Of a DNA stretch of 12,946 nucleotides, positions 1-6,785 are shown piece after piece. Each line of letters starts with the position of its first letter. The stretch's first letter is position 1. A program made the position numbers and the translations under genes. The notes beneath the pieces were generated by a model. The model made no database searches, had not been told where the DNA came from, and saw nothing but the letters and a program-made list of their open reading frames with translations. The stretch comes from CALJUZ01 sp003387805 (GTDB lineage Bacteria > Bacillota > Limnochordia > Limnochordales > ZCTH02-B6), in contig CALJUZ010000114.1 of NCBI GenBank assembly GCA_937975235.1, positions 1 to 12,946 of the forward strand. The letters run 5' to 3'.

Positions 1-393
1 GCCCGGGCGTCCGACGGTTCCCGCATTTTGGTGGGCCGCAGCAACCGGCAGAACGATCAGCTGACGTTCCGCACCGCCCGGCCCGACGACGTGTGGCTGC
101 ACGTCAAAGACGCCCCCGGCGCCCACGTCATCCTGCAGCCCGCCGGCGGCGAGCCGTCGGACGACGCGCTCCGGGAGGCCGCGGAGCTGGCCGCCTACTT
201 CAGCCGCGCCCGGGGCTCCAGCCGGGTGCCGGTGGACTGGACCCGGGTCAAGCACGTGCGCAAGCCGAAAGGCGCCCGCCCCGGCATGGTCGTCTACGAC
301 CATCACCAGACGATTTACGTGACCCCCGGCGAGGAAGCGGTGCGGGCCCGCCTCCAGCCCGGGCCCGGGCGCCCGCCCGAGCCGCCCTCCTAG
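1..393 (+). CDS. rqcH: RqcH (NFACT family) C-terminal end, 5'-truncated by the window edge
   Basis: This is the last 130 codons of a gene that begins upstream of the window; the frame is open from base 1 and stops at TAG 391-393. RqcH binds peptidyl-tRNA-obstructed 50S subunits and adds C-terminal alanine tails in bacterial ribosome quality control. The visible part matches the NFACT-R (DUF814) domain: 'ILVGRSNRQND' followed by 'DDVWLHVKDAPGAHV' is the family signature, and 'KGARPGMVVYDHHQTIYVTP' is the usual end of the domain. The NFACT-N and coiled-coil regions are off the window. The last residues are a short proline- and arginine-rich tail. In B. subtilis the homologue (yloA) lies, as I recall, a few genes beyond pyrE, so its closeness to the pyr operon here fits ancestral gene order. 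Family assignment is firm; function is from family knowledge. Confidence 0.93.
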   Translation, partial: ARASDGSRILVGRSNRQNDQLTFRTARPDDVWLHVKDAPGAHVILQPAGGEPSDDALREAAELAAYFSRARGSSRVPVDWTRVKHVRKPKGARPGMVVYDHHQTIYVTPGEEAVRARLQPGPGRPPEPPS

Positions 394-443
394 ACCGGCG
401 CCGCGCGCTCCGGCCGCTCCCGCCGCCCGGCCCGAGCGCGGCT

Positions 444-470
444 CACCCTGTCGTCCCGCGGCATAGTGTA
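444..470 (+). promoter_or_regulatory. Possible sigma-K promoter upstream of the amidoligase gene
   Basis: CATAGTGTA at 462-470 matches the sigma-K -10 consensus CATAnnnTA. The best -35 is CACC at 444-447 (consensus mACm), but the spacer from AC to CATA is 15 nt, about two short of the usual 17. A start site near 477-480 would give a leader of about 30 nt before the TTG start at 508. The 114-nt gap 394-507 also holds an imperfect inverted repeat (GCCGCGCGCTC 400-410 with GAGCGCGGC 434-442, two-base bulge) after rqcH; no T-run follows it, so I do not call it a terminator. Confidence 0.35.
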
Positions 471-507
471 GAGCAGTCACGATCTTCGCCCTTGGGGGGC
501 CTCCCCG

Positions 508-1851
508 TTGAGCTGTCTTTTGATACACGGCGAGCGCGCGCCCCATCCCGCGCTGGCCGAGCATTTCCCGGATCTGGTCGTGTCGGATCGGCTCGTGCCC
601 GGCCACTGGACGTGCGTGTTCCGCTGGGGCTCGGCCGACGGCTCCGACGGCGGCCACTGGGTGGCCAACCCGGCCGGGGGCGTCCTCAACGCGCGCCACG
701 AGCTGACGACCATTCTGCGGCTCAACGACGTGGCCGTCAATCCCGCGCTGGAGCCCCGCTGGCGCGTCTACGTGTTTGACCTGCGGACCGTGGGCGTCAT
801 GAAACGCGTCGGCCGCCGCTGGCGCCACATCGGCCAGTGGACGGCGCCGCCGGTCTACAAGCTGCGCGAGACGGCCCGCCGGGCCGTGTACGCCCTGGGG
901 CTGCATTTCGGCGCGGTGGACCTGGGCGGCGTCCACGGCGCGGTGGTGCGGGTTCTCCCGGACCCGCCGCTGGACCGGCGGCTGGCCCGGGCCTTCGCCC
1001 GGGCCATGGAAACGTACGTGGCCGCGACGCAGGAGGCGATTTCCGCGGCCTACGGCTGGACCACCGGGCCGGAAGTCGTCCTGGGCGCTGACCCCGAGTT
1101 CGTTCTGCGCCACCGCCGCACGGGCCGCACCGTCAGCGCCGCCCGCTTTTTCTCCCGCTGGGGCGTCGTGGGCCTGGATCGGGCGTGCTTCAAGCGCAAC
1201 GGCGTGCTCATCTACCCCCTGGCCGAGGTGCGCCCGGCGCCCAGCCCGGATCCTCTGGAGCTGGTGGAAAATCTGCGGCGGGCTTTCGCCCGGGCCGCCA
1301 GCGCCGTGCGGGGGCACCGCATCAGCTTCCAGGCCGGCGGCACCATGCTGCGCCGCTTCAGCATCGGGGGCCACATCCACTTCAGCAACGCGCGCCTCTC
1401 CACCGACCTCCTGCGGGCGCTGGACAACTACCTCGCGCTGCCGGTTCTGCTCCTTGAGAACCCGGTCAGCTCGCGCCTGCGCCGGCCCCGCTACGGCTAT
1501 TTGGGCGACTGGCGGCCCCAGCCCCACGGCGGCTTCGAGTACCGCACGCCGGGCAGCTGGGTCATCTCGCCCCAGTACGCCGCGGCGGTGCTGTGCCTGG
1601 CCAAGGCGGTGGCGCAAGACTACCCGCTGCTGCGGCGCAACATCTTTTTGTCTTCCGCCATGCAGCGGGCGTTCTACGCGGCGGACAAAGCCGTGCTGCG
1701 CCCCCGCTTTTTCCCGCTCTGGAGCGACCTCAAGGCGTCGCCCGTGGCCCGGGAGTTTTCCGCCCACCTGGAGCTCATCCACCGGATGGTTTCCGAGGAG
1801 CGGCGCTGGAACGAGCGGGTCGACATAAAAAAGCGCTGGCTGGCGGGATGA
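508..1851 (+). CDS. Predicted COOH-NH2 ligase (amidoligase, GS-like fold), spore-coat cluster
   Basis: This 447-residue protein resembles the 'COOH-NH2 ligase type 2' (phage phiEco32-like, putative amidoligase) family. These proteins are predicted, on glutamine-synthetase-fold grounds, to form an amide or peptide bond using ATP. Visible motifs in order: GADPEF (193-198, acidic metal-binding residues D195 and E197), AEVRP (239-243, E240), GGHIHFS (287-293, H289/H291) and FEYRTPGSW (343-351, E344/R346). The N-terminal 190 residues have no motif I recognise; they may be a second domain. The start is TTG 508, with GGGGGG at 494-499 eight nt upstream; TTG 520 is an alternative. The stop is TGA 1849-1851. 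It is the first gene of a cluster with cotE and two ATP-grasp genes, and a sigma-K-like -10 box lies upstream. Substrate unknown; the coat role is inferred from neighbours. Confidence 0.8.
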   Translation: MSCLLIHGERAPHPALAEHFPDLVVSDRLVPGHWTCVFRWGSADGSDGGHWVANPAGGVLNARHELTTILRLNDVAVNPALEPRWRVYVFDLRTVGVMKRVGRRWRHIGQWTAPPVYKLRETARRAVYALGLHFGAVDLGGVHGAVVRVLPDPPLDRRLARAFARAMETYVAATQEAISAAYGWTTGPEVVLGADPEFVLRHRRTGRTVSAARFFSRWGVVGLDRACFKRNGVLIYPLAEVRPAPSPDPLELVENLRRAFARAASAVRGHRISFQAGGTMLRRFSIGGHIHFSNARLSTDLLRALDNYLALPVLLLENPVSSRLRRPRYGYLGDWRPQPHGGFEYRTPGSWVISPQYAAAVLCLAKAVAQDYPLLRRNIFLSSAMQRAFYAADKAVLRPRFFPLWSDLKASPVAREFSAHLELIHRMVSEERRWNERVDIKKRWLAG

Positions 1852-1855
1852 CCGG

Positions 1856-1884
1856 AACAACCGCGCGCCCGGCTCCATACCATA
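1856..1884 (+). promoter_or_regulatory. Sigma-K-type promoter for cotE
   Basis: The -35 box AACA (1856-1859) matches mACm and the -10 box CATACCATA (1876-1884) matches CATAnnnTA. The spacing from AC (1857-1858) to CATA is 17 nt, the spacing known for sigma-K promoters. A start near 1890-1893 would put the ribosome-binding site GAGGAGGAG (1899-1907) close to the mRNA 5' end. In B. subtilis one of the two cotE promoters is known to be sigma-K dependent, which agrees with this placement. The -35 box begins 5 nt after the stop codon of the upstream gene. Confidence 0.55.
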
Positions 1885-1920
1885 CAGCAAGCTTCATCGA
1901 GGAGGAGAGTGACAGCCGAG

Positions 1921-2565
1921 ATGGGCACCTTGCGCGAGATTTTCGTCAAGGCCGTCTGCGCCCGGGGCAAGCGAACCTTCGCGCGGCTGCACCGGTTCCG
2001 CACGAAAAATCACCCGGAGGATCTTTTGGGCTGCCGGCTGACCAACCACCGCTTCTCGTCCAGCATGGACGGCGACGCGGTCATCGTCACCGGTTCGTAC
2101 GACATCCACGTGTGGTACTCGTACACCACCGGCGACGACTTCGAAGGCGGCCCGGGCCGCGTGCAGACCGCGGTATCGGTGCAGACGGTGGAGTTCCAGG
2201 AACGCGTGCCCGTCCAGTACATCGACGGCTCCTCCCGCGGCATCGCCAACCCGCACTGCCGCCTGACGGCCACCCGCCACCCGCGCGCCACCGAAATTTC
2301 CCTGGACGCGGACGGCGTCGTGCAAGTGGCGGTGGAGGACGGCTACGCGACGGAAGTCATCGCGGACACGACCCTTTGGGTGCCGGTGTACGCGGCCGGT
2401 GACGCCCTGGACGACAAGAAGAAGGGCTTCGAGCTGTGGGAAGCCGCGGACGGCGAGTGGGACGATGAGTTCGACGACGAGCTGGACCAGATCGAAGACG
2501 ACATCGTCTCCGACGTGCACCTGTCGGCGGGCGACGACGGCGACGAGAAACAGCCGGTGCGCTGA
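1921..2565 (+). CDS. cotE: CotE, outer spore coat morphogenetic protein
   Basis: CotE directs assembly of the outer coat on the forespore surface, working from the mother cell. The 214-residue product aligns by eye with remembered B. subtilis CotE (about 181 aa): 'REIFVKAV' at 5-12, 'LGCRLTNH' at 36-43 (LGCWVINH in B. subtilis) and 'GSYDIHVWYSY' at 58-68 (GYYDVNVWYSY). Both proteins end in an acidic tail; here it lies at about 174-208 and includes DDEFDDELDQIEDD. I chose ATG 1921 because its N-terminus lines up residue for residue with B. subtilis CotE. GTG 1909, four codons earlier, is the alternative: AGGAGG (1900-1905) lies 3 nt from GTG and 15 nt from ATG, neither ideal. The protein is longer than B. 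subtilis CotE mainly through a mid-region insertion and a longer tail. A sigma-K-type promoter lies just upstream. High confidence in the family. Confidence 0.9.
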   Translation: MGTLREIFVKAVCARGKRTFARLHRFRTKNHPEDLLGCRLTNHRFSSSMDGDAVIVTGSYDIHVWYSYTTGDDFEGGPGRVQTAVSVQTVEFQERVPVQYIDGSSRGIANPHCRLTATRHPRATEISLDADGVVQVAVEDGYATEVIADTTLWVPVYAAGDALDDKKKGFELWEAADGEWDDEFDDELDQIEDDIVSDVHLSAGDDGDEKQPVR

Positions 2566-2601
2566 GGACGGCGCCGGAAGGGCGGCGCGGGCGCGCCGTC
2601 C
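2566..2601 (+). other. Inverted repeat directly after the cotE stop
   Basis: GGACGGCGC (2566-2574) pairs perfectly with GCGCCGTCC (2593-2601), with an 18-nt loop. It starts on the base after the cotE stop and ends just before the AAAGGAG ribosome-binding site (2605-2611) of the next gene. Only TT follows the stem, so it is not a canonical intrinsic terminator. It could stabilise the cotE mRNA 3' end, partly terminate transcription, or lower expression of the downstream ATP-grasp pair. Confidence 0.45.
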
Positions 2602-2623
2602 TTGAAAGGAGACTGCACGCTCC

Positions 2624-4057
2624 ATGCCGACGGTCGGTCCCGTGATGGTGGCCGCGGACCCGCAGATGCGCCGACGTCAGGCGGCCGTGCCGGCCTCTCT
2701 GGCCGCGCGGCTGGGACTGTCGGCGGGTGAACTGCTGCTGACCGCGGGCTCGGCCCAAGCCGCGGCCGCGGCCGTGGTGGCCCCCGATCCTCCCGGTGAC
2801 GGCCCGCCGGCGCTCAGGCTCGGTCCGGAACTGCTGCACCAGCTGCGCGTCCCCGACGGCACGCGCCTGCACGCCCGCTGGCTGGCGTCCAGCCGCACCC
2901 TGGCCCTGGGGCCTTTTGTAGGCATCCTGGCCCTGCGGTCCCGGCGCGGCGTCCGTTACGGCGAGCACGAGCCGTTTTTCCGGGGGCTCACGCGGATGGG
3001 GTCCAAAGTGGGCATCCCGGCGTACATGTTCGGGCCGCGGGACGTGGACTGGAACCGGCGCCGGGTGTACGGCTACACGTGGTCCGGCGCCGGGCCGGCC
3101 CGCCGCTGGCGCCGGACGGTGTACCCGCTGCCCGACGTCGTCTACGATCGCGTGCAGACCCGCCGGGCCGAGCTGCGGCCCAAGTTCGCGGCCTTCCGGG
3201 AGCGGCTGTCCCGCTCGGTGCCCGCGTGGTTCAACCAGACGGGTTTTTTCGACAAATGGCGCATGCACGTGGAGCTGGCCAAGAGCGAGCGGCTGCGCCG
3301 CTACTTGCCCGACACGGCCCTCTACGGCGGGCCCCGGGACTTGGAGCGGTTTCTCGCGGCCTACCGGACGGTGTACCTGAAGCCCGTGGGAGGCAGCCTC
3401 GGCCTGGGCATCGTCCGGGTCCAGCGCACGCCGGCGGGCTTCGTCGCGGCCCACCAGCCCGGCGAAACGCTGCTGGTGCACCGGGCGGCCAGCGTGCGGG
3501 CCCTGGGCCGCATCGTGGCCCGCCTCACCCGGCGCGGTCCGTACATCATCCAGCAGGGGCTGCCGCTGGCCCGCTGGCGGGGACGCCCCTTCGACGTGCG
3601 CATCCTCATGCAGCGCACCACGGGCGGCGCGTGGGCGCTGACGAAAATGTTTTCCCGCATCGCCGCGCCGGGCCGCTTCACCGCCAACCTGACCCGGGGC
3701 GGCCAGGGCTGCCGCATCGGGCTGTTGCTGCGGCGCGTATACGGCCGGCGCCACGGGGCGCTGCTGAAAGCGCTCCGGGACGCGGGGTTCGAGCTGGCCC
3801 GCGAGATCGAGCGCACGGTGCCCGGCACCGTCGGCGAGCTGGGACTGGACCTGGGCCTGGACCGGCGGGGCCGCATCTGGCTTATCGAAGTGAACTCCAA
3901 GCCCTTTTTGCAGATGACCCGGGAAGCGGGCTCGGCCCGGACGCTGTCGCTGTCCGTGCAGCGGCCGCTGCGTTTCGCCAAGTTCCTGGCCGGATTCGAC
4001 GAGGAGCGATCAGACCATGTCCCGAGCGGTGCTCGGCATCTTGACGACGTATCCTGA
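2624..4057 (+). CDS. YheC/YheD-family ATP-grasp protein (spore coat-associated), full-length copy
   Basis: This 477-residue protein belongs to the YheC/YheD ATP-grasp family, whose B. subtilis members associate with the endospore coat; the reaction is unknown. It has an N-terminal region (1-95) before 'LGPFVGIL', then the family core: 'YDRVQTRRAE', 'FNQTGFFDKW', 'YLKPVGGSLGLG' (251-262, K253 and a glycine-rich loop), 'QQGLPLARWRGRPFDVRILM', and the metal-binding end 'GLDLGLD...IEVNSKP' (D409, D413, E422, N424, K426). The ATP-grasp residues therefore look intact. The start is ATG 2624, with AAAGGAG at 2605-2611, 12 nt upstream; GTG 2642 and ATG 2645 are in-frame alternatives. Its last 41 nt overlap the next gene, suggesting coupled translation. 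Neighbours (CotE, predicted amidoligase, a second ATP-grasp) support a coat role, probably ATP-dependent ligation; that function is inferred. Confidence 0.88.
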   Translation: MPTVGPVMVAADPQMRRRQAAVPASLAARLGLSAGELLLTAGSAQAAAAAVVAPDPPGDGPPALRLGPELLHQLRVPDGTRLHARWLASSRTLALGPFVGILALRSRRGVRYGEHEPFFRGLTRMGSKVGIPAYMFGPRDVDWNRRRVYGYTWSGAGPARRWRRTVYPLPDVVYDRVQTRRAELRPKFAAFRERLSRSVPAWFNQTGFFDKWRMHVELAKSERLRRYLPDTALYGGPRDLERFLAAYRTVYLKPVGGSLGLGIVRVQRTPAGFVAAHQPGETLLVHRAASVRALGRIVARLTRRGPYIIQQGLPLARWRGRPFDVRILMQRTTGGAWALTKMFSRIAAPGRFTANLTRGGQGCRIGLLLRRVYGRRHGALLKALRDAGFELAREIERTVPGTVGELGLDLGLDRRGRIWLIEVNSKPFLQMTREAGSARTLSLSVQRPLRFAKFLAGFDEERSDHVPSGARHLDDVS

Positions 4058-5150
4058 CGGTTCCTCCTGCCGCGGGGTGCGCTGGCCCCAGTGGAGAAGC
4101 TTCGCGCAGCTGATCCGGAGCGGCGAGGACCGCGGCGTGCTGGTCTACGTCTTCTCCCCCGACGGCGTCGACTGGGCGGCAAGGACGGTGCGGGGCTGGC
4201 GGTGCGGGCCCCCGGGCACGCCGGCCCGCCGCTGGCGGCGGCAGACGTTTCCCTTTCCCGACTGCGTGTACAACCGGGTGCCGACCCGCGTGGCCGAAAA
4301 CCGGCCGTCGGTGCGGCGGACGCTGCGCCGGCTGCGCCTGGTGCTGGGCGACGCGTTCGGGGACAAAGTGTTCAATCCGCACTACCTGAACAAGTCCATG
4401 CTGTACCGGGCCCTCTCGCGGGACGAGGCGCTGTCCCGGCATTTGCCGGCCACGGCCCGGCTGCGGGACCCGGGCGGGCTGCTCCGGTTTTTCCTGCAGC
4501 ACGGCCGGGTGTACTTGAAAGCCGCGGGCGGCAGTCTCGGCAACCACATTATGGAGCTGTCGAGAGCCGACGGGCGCTGGCGGCTCAGATACAATTACGG
4601 CCACGCCCGCACCCGCGTCGCGTATTTCCCTTCCTGGCCCGCGGCGTGGGAGATGATCTCACGGCTGGCCCGCGGCCGGGTGTTCCTCATGCAGCAGGCC
4701 ATCCCGCTGGCCCGGGCGTACGGCCGGCCCTTCGACTTGCGCCTTTTGGTTCAAAAAGGGCCCGACGGGGTGTGGCGGCTTACCGGCGGCGCGGCTCGGG
4801 TCGCGGGGCCGGGCCAGATTACGACCCACGTTCCCCGCGGCGGGCGGCGGCTGGCCATGGCCGCGGCCCTCCGCCAGGCCTTCGGCGACTCGGCCGAGGC
4901 GCTGGCGGACCAGGTGGCCCGGCTGGCCGAGCGGGCCGCCGCGGCGCTGGAAGCGGCCCTGCGCCGCCGCTTCGTGGAGCTGTCGCTGGACGTGGGCGTC
5001 GACCAATGGGGCCGCCCCTGGATTTTCGAGCTCAACGCCAAGCCGCTGCATTTCGACGAGCCCGACATCCAGCAGCGCCGCGTCGCCAATTTGCTCGAAT
5101 ACGTCTCGGCCGTCGCGGCCCGAAGCCGCGTTGCCGCGGCCCACGGCTAG
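4017..5150 (+). CDS. YheC/YheD-family ATP-grasp protein, second copy lacking the N-terminal region
   Basis: This 377-residue protein is a second YheC/YheD-family ATP-grasp protein and a divergent paralogue of the gene before it. It starts directly at the core ('AVLGILTTYP'), so it lacks the roughly 95-residue N-terminal region of its neighbour. Core motifs: 'YNRVPTR', 'FNPHYLNKSMLY', 'YLKAAGGSLGNH' (166-177, K168), 'MQQAIPLARAYGRPFDLRLL', and 'SLDVGVD...FELNAKP' (D325, D329, E338, N340, K342). The ATP-grasp site looks intact. The ATG at 4017 lies inside the end of the previous gene (41-nt overlap), with GGAG at 4003-4006, 10 nt upstream. The stop TAG 5148-5150 is 19 nt from the convergent pyrE stop, with no clear terminator between them. 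The two copies may act as a pair or on different coat substrates; neither can be decided from sequence. Confidence 0.87.
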   Translation: MSRAVLGILTTYPDGSSCRGVRWPQWRSFAQLIRSGEDRGVLVYVFSPDGVDWAARTVRGWRCGPPGTPARRWRRQTFPFPDCVYNRVPTRVAENRPSVRRTLRRLRLVLGDAFGDKVFNPHYLNKSMLYRALSRDEALSRHLPATARLRDPGGLLRFFLQHGRVYLKAAGGSLGNHIMELSRADGRWRLRYNYGHARTRVAYFPSWPAAWEMISRLARGRVFLMQQAIPLARAYGRPFDLRLLVQKGPDGVWRLTGGAARVAGPGQITTHVPRGGRRLAMAAALRQAFGDSAEALADQVARLAERAAAALEAALRRRFVELSLDVGVDQWGRPWIFELNAKPLHFDEPDIQQRRVANLLEYVSAVAARSRVAAAHG

Positions 5151-5169
5151 CCGCCGGCCCATCCTGCCC

Positions 5170-5772
5170 TCATGCGCCGCCTTGAAGCGCCCGGCTGCCG
5201 GGCTGCTCCAGCGGCACTCCTTGCGCGCACAAGGGGCAGGTCGCCGCGTCCCAGCTTTCGGCGGTGATGCGGGCGAGGCTTTCCACCCGCAAGCCGGGCG
5301 CGACGTCCGCGCCGCCGCTGCGGTCCACCAGCAGGGCGACGCCGACGACGTCCGCTCCCGCCCCCCGGGCCACCGCCAGCGTTTCCCGCAGCGAACCGCC
5401 GGTGGTCACCACGTCCTCCACCACCAGGCAGCGCTCGCCCGGCTCGATGCGAAAGCCCCGCCGCAAGGTCAGGCGGCCCTCGGCCCGCTCCGCGAACACG
5501 GCCCGGGCGCCCAGGTGACGGGCGATTTCGTAGGCGATGATGATGCCGCCCACGGCCGGTCCCAGCACGACGGAGACCCCATCGTCGCGAAACCGGGCGG
5601 CCAGCTCCCCCAGAAGCGGTCCCGCCAGCTCCGGCCGCTCCAGCAGGCGGAACTTCTCCACGTACGTGTCGCTGTGCCGGCCCGACGTCAGCAGAAAATG
5701 GCCCGAGCGGACGGCGCCGCTTTCGCGCAGCACTTGCAGCACGGGCCCGGACGGGTGTCCGGCTTCGGTCAT
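5170..5772 (-). CDS. pyrE: Orotate phosphoribosyltransferase
   Basis: PyrE converts orotate and PRPP to OMP, the fifth step of UMP synthesis, in the cytoplasm. The 200-residue protein has the PRPP-binding motif VVEDVVTTGGS (117-127) and the upstream segment 'VLGPAVGGIIIAYEIAR'. The C-terminal 'CPLCAQGVPLEQPGSR' is a cysteine-pair ending that I associate with the Thermus-type PyrE subfamily rather than the E. coli type. The start ATG (5772-5770) overlaps the pyrF stop as ATGA. It is the last gene of the pyr operon, ending 19 nt from the convergent coat cluster. Product assignment is secure; only the subfamily label is from memory. Confidence 0.96.
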   Translation of the reverse strand: MTEAGHPSGPVLQVLRESGAVRSGHFLLTSGRHSDTYVEKFRLLERPELAGPLLGELAARFRDDGVSVVLGPAVGGIIIAYEIARHLGARAVFAERAEGRLTLRRGFRIEPGERCLVVEDVVTTGGSLRETLAVARGAGADVVGVALLVDRSGGADVAPGLRVESLARITAESWDAATCPLCAQGVPLEQPGSRALQGGA

Positions 5773-6785
5773 CCTCGGCCCCTCCCCAACGCGGCCGCCA
5801 GCTCGTCGCGCATGCGCAGCGCCGCCCGGCGGGCGGCCGCGGCGAAATCGTCCAGCGTGCCGGGAACGTCCGGACGCTCCCGCCGCCAGGCGTACAAAAT
5901 CTCCCGGGCGGAATTGACCAGCGCGCCCCGCCCCCGCTCATCGAACGCGGCCCGGGCCTCGGCCGCGCCGGCGCCTTGCGCGCCGTAGCCCGGCACGAGG
6001 AACACCACGCCCGGCATGCGGCGGCGCAGCGCCCGGGCCTCCTCGGGCACCGTCGCGCCGACGACGGCGCCTACGGGCCCGTAGCCGTCGTGGGTCGGCA
6101 TGCCTTCGTTCCAGCGCACGACCAGGTCCGCCACCTGTTCGGCCACCGTCGCGGCCGTGCCGCCCCCCGCCAGCGCCAGCCGCTGCAGCTCGGCCCCGGA
6201 AGGATTGGACGTGCGCACCAGCACGAAAATCCCTTTCCCGCGACGGCGGCACGCGTCCAGGAAGGGCTCGACGCCGTCGGTGCCCAGGTACGGATTGACG
6301 GTGAGCGCGTCGGCTTCCAAGCCCGACGGGATGCGGGCCGTCCACGGCCCGTCGTCGCGGCCCGGCGTTGAAGTTTCGGCGGCGCCGAAGTACGCCTGCG
6401 CGTAGGCCGCCGCGGTGGAGCCGATGTCGTTGCGCTTGCCGTCCACGATGACCAAGAGCCCTTGGCGCTTGGCATAGGCGATGCATTCCTCCAGCGCCCG
6501 CATCCCCGGCCAGCCGTACCGCTCGAAAAAGGCCACCTGGGGCTTGACGGCCGCGGCCACGTCCCGGACCGCGTCGATGACGGCGCGGCTGAACGTCGCG
6601 ACGGCCCACGCCACGGCCTCGCGCGGGTCCTCGCATGCCCGCCGGCCCTCCGCCAGCACGTCCGGCGGAAACCACTCCGGCCGCGGGTCCAGGCCCACCA
6701 CCACCGGCCCGCCCTTTTCCGCCACCGCGTCCGCGAGGCGCTTCGGGAACGGCGCGATGCGCCCCGCGCCTTCTCGCCCGCTCAT
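5769..6785 (-). CDS. pyrF: Orotidine 5'-phosphate decarboxylase, type 2
   Basis: PyrF decarboxylates OMP to UMP, the last step of the pathway. The 338-residue protein has 'VVGLDPRP' (30-36, D33), 'AAVKPQVAFFERYG' (K81) and the catalytic DGKRNDIGSTA (115-125, K117 and D120), plus the phosphate-binding end 'FLVPGYGAQG' and R294. Length and motif wording fit the type 2 (mycobacterial/myxococcal-like) OMP decarboxylases rather than the shorter B. subtilis enzyme. The frame is open far upstream, antisense to nothing real but running through pyrC; the start is ATG 6785, since it gives the expected N-terminus and overlaps the pyrC stop as ATGA. The ATGA overlap with pyrE follows. High confidence. 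Confidence 0.96.
   Translation of the reverse strand: MSGREGAGRIAPFPKRLADAVAEKGGPVVVGLDPRPEWFPPDVLAEGRRACEDPREAVAWAVATFSRAVIDAVRDVAAAVKPQVAFFERYGWPGMRALEECIAYAKRQGLLVIVDGKRNDIGSTAAAYAQAYFGAAETSTPGRDDGPWTARIPSGLEADALTVNPYLGTDGVEPFLDACRRRGKGIFVLVRTSNPSGAELQRLALAGGGTAATVAEQVADLVVRWNEGMPTHDGYGPVGAVVGATVPEEARALRRRMPGVVFLVPGYGAQGAGAAEARAAFDERGRGALVNSAREILYAWRRERPDVPGTLDDFAAAARRAALRMRDELAAALGRGRG

Noticed and set aside
1881..1888. Sigma-E -10 box CATACAGC before cotE
   Set aside because: No sigma-E-like -35 box at suitable spacing; the overlapping CATACCATA box fits sigma-K with a proper -35.
2357..3754. Long - strand open frame (465 codons) opposite cotE and the first ATP-grasp gene
   Set aside because: Low-complexity Pro/Arg/Ala/His composition, typical of antisense frames in GC-rich genes; the + strand frames have clear family motifs.
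5125..5140. Terminator between the convergent coat and pyr operons
   Set aside because: GCCGCG-TTGC-CGCGGC forms a 6-bp hairpin inside the end of the second ATP-grasp gene, but no T-run follows on either strand.
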